Positions 38,598 through 42,474 of a stretch of DNA of 42,474 nt are shown one piece after another. The position numbers were made by a program, and so were the translations under genes. Source of the stretch: an uncultured Actinomycetes bacterium (lineage in GTDB: Bacteria > Actinomycetota > Acidimicrobiia > IMCC26256 > PALSA-555); NCBI GenBank assembly GCA_937927875.1, contig CALEYV010000020.1:1-42474 (forward strand), read 5' to 3'. Numbering within the stretch: position 1 is the stretch's first letter; every line of letters starts with the position of its first letter. The notes beneath the pieces are model-generated. The model was not told where the DNA came from. It worked only from the letters and a program-made list of their open reading frames with translations, and made no database searches.

Positions 38598-39447
38598 CTA
38601 CTCGGTGTGGCTGAAGAGCCGCACGGCCAGCATCAGCATCAGGCTCCCGAACGCGACCGTGAAGGGCGTCGGCCCAGAGCGGCACCGTCCAGTCGAAGAT
38701 GGTGAGCGGCACGATGTGCGGCAGCAGCACCCGGCGGATGGCGTCGACGCCGTAGGTGGCCGGGTTGAGCCGGGTCACGACGCCGAGCCAGCCCGGGAGC
38801 GCCACCAGCGGGAAGATCGCGCCGGAGAGGAAGAGCATCGGCTGCAGCACCAGCGCCATCACCATCTGGAAGCTCTCCATGCGCTGCATCCGGCTCGCGA
38901 TCACGATGCCGAAGGCGGTGAGCGCGAAGGCGAGCAGCAGCAGGAAGCCGACCATGGCGAAGAAGCGGCCGACGGTGAGGTCGACGCCGACCACCGGCGC
39001 GACGACCACGAGGATGAGGCCCTGGACGACCGCCACCGACCCGCCGCCGAGGGCCTTGCCGAACACGAGCGCGGCGCGGGACACCGGCGCGACCAGCATC
39101 TCGCGCAAGAACCCGAACTCGCGGTCCCACACGATCGCGATCGCCGAGAACAGCGACGAGGTGAGCACCGACATGGCCAGGATGCCCGGGAGCAGGTACT
39201 GCTGGTAGTCGACGCCGCCGGCGCGCTGGGACCCGATGAGGTGCTCGAGCCCGGCGCCGAGCACGAAGAGGAACAGCAGCGGCTGGGCCACCCCGGTCAC
39301 GATCCGGGTCGGGGTCCGGCGGAGCCGGATCAGGTCGCGGATCCACACCATCCGCACCGCCCGGAGGCTGCGGACGAGGTAGCCGTCGCGGCGGACGCCC
39401 AGCGGCGCCGGCGCGGCCACGGCGCTCGGGAAGGCGGCGTCGGCCAT
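38598..39447 (-). CDS. ABC-2 type permease (DrrB-like), frame shifted near 38664
   Basis: From ATG 39447 the first frame gives 261 residues with the six-helix ABC-2 pattern (GVAQPLLFLFVLGAG, LLPGILAMSVLTSSLF, FLREMLVAPVSRAALVFGK, LNPATYGVDAIRRVLLPH). It then runs out of homology after VPLWADA at about 38665 and would continue 450 nt into the next gene. Skipping one base (C at 38664 on the minus strand, in GCCCTTC) restores FTVAFGSLMLMLAVRLFSHTE and a TAG at 38600-38598, the usual end of DrrB. So the real product is about 282 aa. The cause is an extra base in the assembly, a true lesion or a frameshift event. It overlaps the ATPase stop by one base. Confidence 0.85.
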
Positions 39448-40433
39448 CAGCCCCTCCGGAAGCCGCGCACCATGGCGTTGGCGCGGAACTGGTCGCCGGT
39501 GCCCGCCTCGGCGTCGCGCAGCTGGTGGCCGGTGTACTCCATGAACACGTCGTCGAGGCTGGGCCGCCGCACGTTCACGCTGCGCACGCCGACCGGGAGG
39601 TGCTCGAAGAGGCGTGGCACGAACGCCTCCCCGTCCGGCACCCGGAAGCGCACGCCGTCGTCGGTGCGCTCCACGTCGAGCCCGAACGCCTCCTCCAGGG
39701 TCCGGCTGCTGGCGGCGTCGTCGGCGGTGGCGAGGGTGACGGTGTCGGCGCCGATCGAGGCCTTGAGGTCGTCGGGCGTGTCGATGGCGACGATCCGGCC
39801 CTGGTCGATGATCGCGATGCGGTCGCAGCGCTCGGCCTCGTCCATGTAGTGGGTGGTGAGGAACATGGTCGTGGCCTCGCGGCGCCGGAGGCTGTCGACG
39901 TAGCCCCAGATGTGCTTGCGGGTCTGGGGATCCAGGCCGATGGTGGGCTCGTCGAGGAACAGGACGCGGGGGGCGTGCAGCAGGCCGCGGGCGATCTCGA
40001 GCCGGCGCTTCATGCCGCCCGAGTAGAAGCGGACCTGCTGGTCGGCCCGCTCGGTGAGCCCGACCATGTCGAGCAGCGGCCGGGCCCGCTCCTGCACCTG
40101 CGACGGCGGCACCCCGTAGAGGACGGCGTGGAACCGGAGGTTCTCGGCGCCGGTCAGGTAGTCGTCGAGGGTCACCTCCTGGAAGACGAGGCCGATGCTC
40201 GACCGGACCTCGGCCTGCTCGCTCGCGACGTCATGGCCCGCGACCCGGGCCACGCCGGCGGTCGGCGTGAGCAGCGTGCACAGGATGGAGATCGTCGTCG
40301 TCTTCCCGGCCCCGTTCGGGCCCAGGAAACCGAACAGCTCGCCCGGCTCCACATTGAACGACACGTCGTCGACCGCTGCGAACTCGCCGAAGCGCTTCAC
40401 CAGGCGGTCCACCTCGACCGCGGGCGCGCTCAC
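39447..40433 (-). CDS. ABC transporter ATP-binding protein, DrrA-like
   Basis: The protein is 328 aa. Walker A is GPNGAGKTTT (about residues 38-47), the Q loop is VFQEVTLDDYLTGAENL, the signature is YSGGMKRRLEIARGLL, Walker B is VLFLDEPTIGLD and the switch is TTHYMDE. The C-terminal extension with RRPSLDDVFMEYTGHQLRD is the family mark of daunorubicin-resistance type exporters (DrrA). It powers the permease encoded next. GTG 40433 follows the metallopeptidase stop by 19 bp on the same strand. Confidence 0.95.
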   Translation of the reverse strand: MSAPAVEVDRLVKRFGEFAAVDDVSFNVEPGELFGFLGPNGAGKTTTISILCTLLTPTAGVARVAGHDVASEQAEVRSSIGLVFQEVTLDDYLTGAENLRFHAVLYGVPPSQVQERARPLLDMVGLTERADQQVRFYSGGMKRRLEIARGLLHAPRVLFLDEPTIGLDPQTRKHIWGYVDSLRRREATTMFLTTHYMDEAERCDRIAIIDQGRIVAIDTPDDLKASIGADTVTLATADDAASSRTLEEAFGLDVERTDDGVRFRVPDGEAFVPRLFEHLPVGVRSVNVRRPSLDDVFMEYTGHQLRDAEAGTGDQFRANAMVRGFRRG

Positions 40434-40452
40434 GCCGGTCTCGCGGGGGTGG

Positions 40453-41823
40453 TCATGCCGAGGCCCGGTAGGTCGCGTTGCAGGCGGCGAAGCCCCCGAA
40501 GTAGCCGAGGCGGAAGGCCTCGACGCGACGGAACACCGAGCCGCCCGGTCCGGCCCCGCCCTGCGTCTCGGCGTCGGAGGCGATGAACGCCTCGATGACC
40601 TTGTCGAGGTCGCCCGGCGCCAGCGTCAGGGTCGTCTTCAGGCTCGGCGACGGGAGCCCACTCGGTGCGTTCGCGAACGCGCCCGCCCAGGCGCCGGTCG
40701 AGCAGTCCGCGAGCAGCGCCGCCGTCCGGCCGCTCAGGCCGGCCAGCCGGCCGGTCCGATCGGCCGCGTAGCGGGCGTACGCGTCGCCGACCAGCACCGC
40801 GACGCCGAAGTCGCCGATGGACCGGTAGATCTCGTCGAGCCGGACCGGGTTGATGACGATGGTGCGGTTGGCGGCGCAGTACACCGCCCCGGTCGCGGCC
40901 AGCGGCGCCTCGACCGATCGGCCGCCGCAGGTCGCGGGCCGGGGCAGCACCGACGTCCGGACCGGGTGGACCTGGCGGGCGGTGAGCGGCGCGACCTGGG
41001 TGTAGACGTCGTGCAGCAGGTCGAGCGTGCTGGGCAGCACCTCCGCCTCGGGGAGGTTCCCGCCCGACGCGGCCTCGGCGGCCGACGTGAACTCTTGCTC
41101 GGTGATCGGCGGCGGTGCGTCGAAGAACGGCTTGCAGGCCGGCGCGCCGTGCTCGAAGCCGGTCTGGAACGCGTTGATCCGGTCGAACGCGTCGCCGTGT
41201 GCCTGCCGGCTGCTGGGCGTGGCGCCGACCGCGTCGCGGAAGCTCAGGTACGCGGCGAGGGCCTCGTCGAGGGTGGTGGGCTCGAAGCGGACGGCGATGG
41301 TCGCGTGCGTGGCGACCCGCTGCGCCCACGAGCCGGCGAAGCAGTCGGCCTGCAGCTCGACGAGGATGCTCGGCTGGTCGGCGCCGACGCCGGCCCGGTC
41401 CTGGATGGCGTGCCCCCACTCGTGGGCGAGCACCAGCGCCGGCGCCAGGTCGCCGAACGTCCGGGCCAGGGCCGGGAACAGCCCCTGCTCGTCGTAGGCG
41501 ATGTAGTTGCCGTGGAGGCAGTAGAAGGCGTTGCCGTGGACCTCGCGTCGGTACGAGATGTGGCGGCCCTGGCAGTCGGGCACCTTGGTCGTCGGTCCCG
41601 CGGCGACGATCCGACCCATCGGCGGGTACGGCGCGCCGTAGAGGGCGGGAAACTCCGTGGCCCAGTAGCGGTCGAGGTCCCGGGCGGCCGCCCGCAGGAT
41701 CGTCTCGGCGCGCGGCGGCAGCTCCGCGCCGGCCGGCGTGGCGAGCATCGGGCTCGCCGTGACGGCGACCGCGACGACCCCGAGCAGTGCGATGAGTCGC
41801 CGACGCTTTCGTTCCCCCGACAC
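40453..41823 (-). CDS. Secreted neutral zinc metallopeptidase (YpfJ-like)
   Basis: The protein is 456 aa from GTG 41823. A signal peptide is plain: basic RKRRR, hydrophobic LIALLGVVAVAVTASPML, then ATPAGA-E as the cleavage site (about residue 33). The zinc site is HEWGH in LVLAHEWGHAIQDR with the third ligand probably in VELQADCFAGSWAQR, the order of the putative neutral zinc metallopeptidase family. The second half (from about residue 290) repeats features of a related fold (VYCAANRTIVINPVRLDEIYRSIGDFGVAVLVGDAYARY) but without HExxH, so it is likely a dead copy with a structural role. Six or more Cys are seen, fitting export. The target is unknown. Confidence 0.88.
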   Translation of the reverse strand: MSGERKRRRLIALLGVVAVAVTASPMLATPAGAELPPRAETILRAAARDLDRYWATEFPALYGAPYPPMGRIVAAGPTTKVPDCQGRHISYRREVHGNAFYCLHGNYIAYDEQGLFPALARTFGDLAPALVLAHEWGHAIQDRAGVGADQPSILVELQADCFAGSWAQRVATHATIAVRFEPTTLDEALAAYLSFRDAVGATPSSRQAHGDAFDRINAFQTGFEHGAPACKPFFDAPPPITEQEFTSAAEAASGGNLPEAEVLPSTLDLLHDVYTQVAPLTARQVHPVRTSVLPRPATCGGRSVEAPLAATGAVYCAANRTIVINPVRLDEIYRSIGDFGVAVLVGDAYARYAADRTGRLAGLSGRTAALLADCSTGAWAGAFANAPSGLPSPSLKTTLTLAPGDLDKVIEAFIASDAETQGGAGPGGSVFRRVEAFRLGYFGGFAACNATYRASA

Positions 41824-41902
41824 GGATCCCGGGAGTCTTCCAGACGCTCACCCGATCACCGTCCTCGCCGCGCCAAGCGATCGGCCGTCGGGAGCCAGCG
41901 GT

Positions 41903-41908
41903 TAGCGT
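41903..41908 (+). promoter_or_regulatory. TAGCGT -10-like box of the thioesterase gene
   Basis: TAGCGT is followed by 8 nt and GTG 41917, the leaderless spacing seen at 13446 and elsewhere. It supports the chosen start. Confidence 0.48.
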
Positions 41909-41916
41909 CGATCGAG

Positions 41917-42425
41917 GTGGACGCCCTCGAGTTCTTCGACCTCGTCCCGACCGAGGACCGGCGCCGGTGGCGGCTGCCCGTCGTGCGTGACCTGTGCTCG
42001 GGCATGGGCGCCCTGTTCGGCGGGGCCGCGCTCGGGGCCGCGATCGCGGTCCTGGAGGTGGTGACCGACCGGCCGCTGGTGTGGGCGACCGTGCAGTACC
42101 TGGCCTTCGCGCGACCGCCGGACGTCGTCGAGCTCGAGGCCCTCGAGGTCGCGCGCGGGCACCATTCGTCGCAAGCCCGCGTCCTCGCCCGCGTCGAGGG
42201 TCGGGAGATCTTCACCGTGCTCGCCGCCCTCGGGCGGCGCGAGCTGCCCTGGTCGGGATCGTGGGCGATCCGACCGGACGTGCCGCCGGTCGCCGAGAGT
42301 CCGGTGCGCCCGGTGGCGCCGAACCACCGCGGCACCATCGCGGAGCGGCTCGAGATGCGGATGGCGAACGCCCGCCCGATGGACACGCTCGACGGGACGC
42401 CCGGCGACGGCCGCACCGCGCTGTG
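41917..42425 (+). CDS. Acyl-CoA thioesterase domain protein (3' end cut)
   Basis: From GTG 41917 the frame stays open to the adapter at 42426, giving about 169 residues. It has ALFGGAALGAAIAVLEVVTDRPLVWATVQYLAFARPPDVVELEALEVARGHHSSQARVLARVEGREIFTVLAALGRRE in pieces, the first hot-dog domain of TesB/4HBT_3-type thioesterases: LFGGAALGAAI, VQYLAFARPPDVVELEA and HHSSQARVLARVEGREIF. A second hot-dog would follow beyond the contig. Such enzymes hydrolyse acyl-CoA to free acid and CoA. It is divergent from the metallopeptidase gene by 93 bp. Confidence 0.85.
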
Positions 42426-42474
42426 CTGTCTCTTATACACATCTGACGCTGCCGACGATCTTACGCGTGTAGAT
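42426..42474 (+). other. Illumina Nextera i5-side adapter contamination
   Basis: From 42426 the sequence is the transposon mosaic end in reverse orientation (CTGTCTCTTATACACATCT), then GACGCTGCCGACGA, an 8-base index TCTTACGC (reverse complement of GCGTAAGA, the i5 index I know as S517), and GTGTAGAT, the start of the P5 end. These 49 bases are not genomic. Small peptides beginning MYKRQ or MCIRDS and ending SLIHI read from here are known artefacts. Confidence 0.98.

Noticed and set aside
38215..39447. 410-aa reading of the ABC permease
   Set aside because: The last 150 residues are out of frame over the MDR reductase gene; a frameshift near 38664 explains it.
41856..42446. Frames beginning MYKRQ or MCIRDS or ending SLIHI
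   Set aside because: They start or end in adapter sequence and are artefacts.

Overview
The window is a 42.4 kb, very GC-rich contig from an actinobacterium. Frequent GTG starts, many apparently leaderless genes, a mycothiol-type DinB-fold protein, and a mec-cysO-cysM-murI-rph-rdgB block in the mycobacterial order all point to Actinomycetota. An acidimicrobial metagenome-assembled genome is my best guess, but that is inference. Both ends are broken. The left end cuts an HlyD-type adaptor gene. The right end cuts a thioesterase gene and carries 49 bases of Illumina Nextera adapter (42426-42474).

Layout. 1-5.4 kb: partial efflux adaptor (-), tRNA-Pro and tRNA-Gly, a TIGR03086 DinB-fold gene divergent from a MerR regulator, a zinc-ribbon/UBP-zinc-finger/MFS exporter operon (-), and an SDR (+). 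5.5-9.4 kb: tRNA-His, nucleoside hydrolase plus TIGR01777 epimerase (-), convergent tRNA-Lys and tRNA-Arg, a small hypothetical gene, a second SDR, and a peroxiredoxin gene (-) whose peroxidatic codon is an in-frame UGA. 9.4-17 kb: an OmpR-type two-component system, a thiolase/DUF35 pair, tRNA-Leu, a small Cys-rich protein, and a six-PAS diguanylate cyclase. 16.8-26.2 kb: a tightly packed minus-strand run of eleven genes, nitronate monooxygenase, CoxL-like protein, mec, cysO, cysM, sua5, murI, metallo-beta-lactamase phosphodiesterase, rph, rdgB and an unknown. 26.3-27.7 kb: smpB, a DUF488 gene and ssrA (tmRNA), so the two trans-translation partners lie within 1.5 kb. 27.8-38.6 kb: accessory and lipid/redox genes including a CMD-like protein, an SRPBCC protein, a DinB-MOSC fusion, a P450, a double DUF427 protein, a UbiA-like membrane protein, a UbiE-like methyltransferase, a geranylgeranyl-reductase-like flavoprotein, YqgE, an amidohydrolase and an MDR reductase. 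38.6-42.4 kb: a DrrAB-type ABC exporter with a frameshift in the permease, a secreted zinc metallopeptidase, and the cut thioesterase.

How genes work together. The mec/cysO/cysM trio should make cysteine from O-phosphoserine using a thiocarboxylated carrier protein. rph, rdgB, murI and sua5 are housekeeping partners. smpB and ssrA rescue stalled ribosomes. The methyltransferase, UbiA-like protein and reductase look like a polyprenyl (quinone-like) modification group.

Most interesting: the peroxiredoxin at 8909-9370 appears to be a selenoprotein. It has TPG-U with a UGA at the catalytic position, an intact reading frame on both sides, a good ribosome binding site, and a SECIS-like hairpin at the expected distance. 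A conventional gene caller would miss it. Other points worth checking are a symmetric bidirectional promoter between smpB and the monooxygenase gene, a recurring TANNNT box 6-9 nt before start codons, and a 20-bp inverted repeat that pairs the mature 3' end of tmRNA with downstream sequence.
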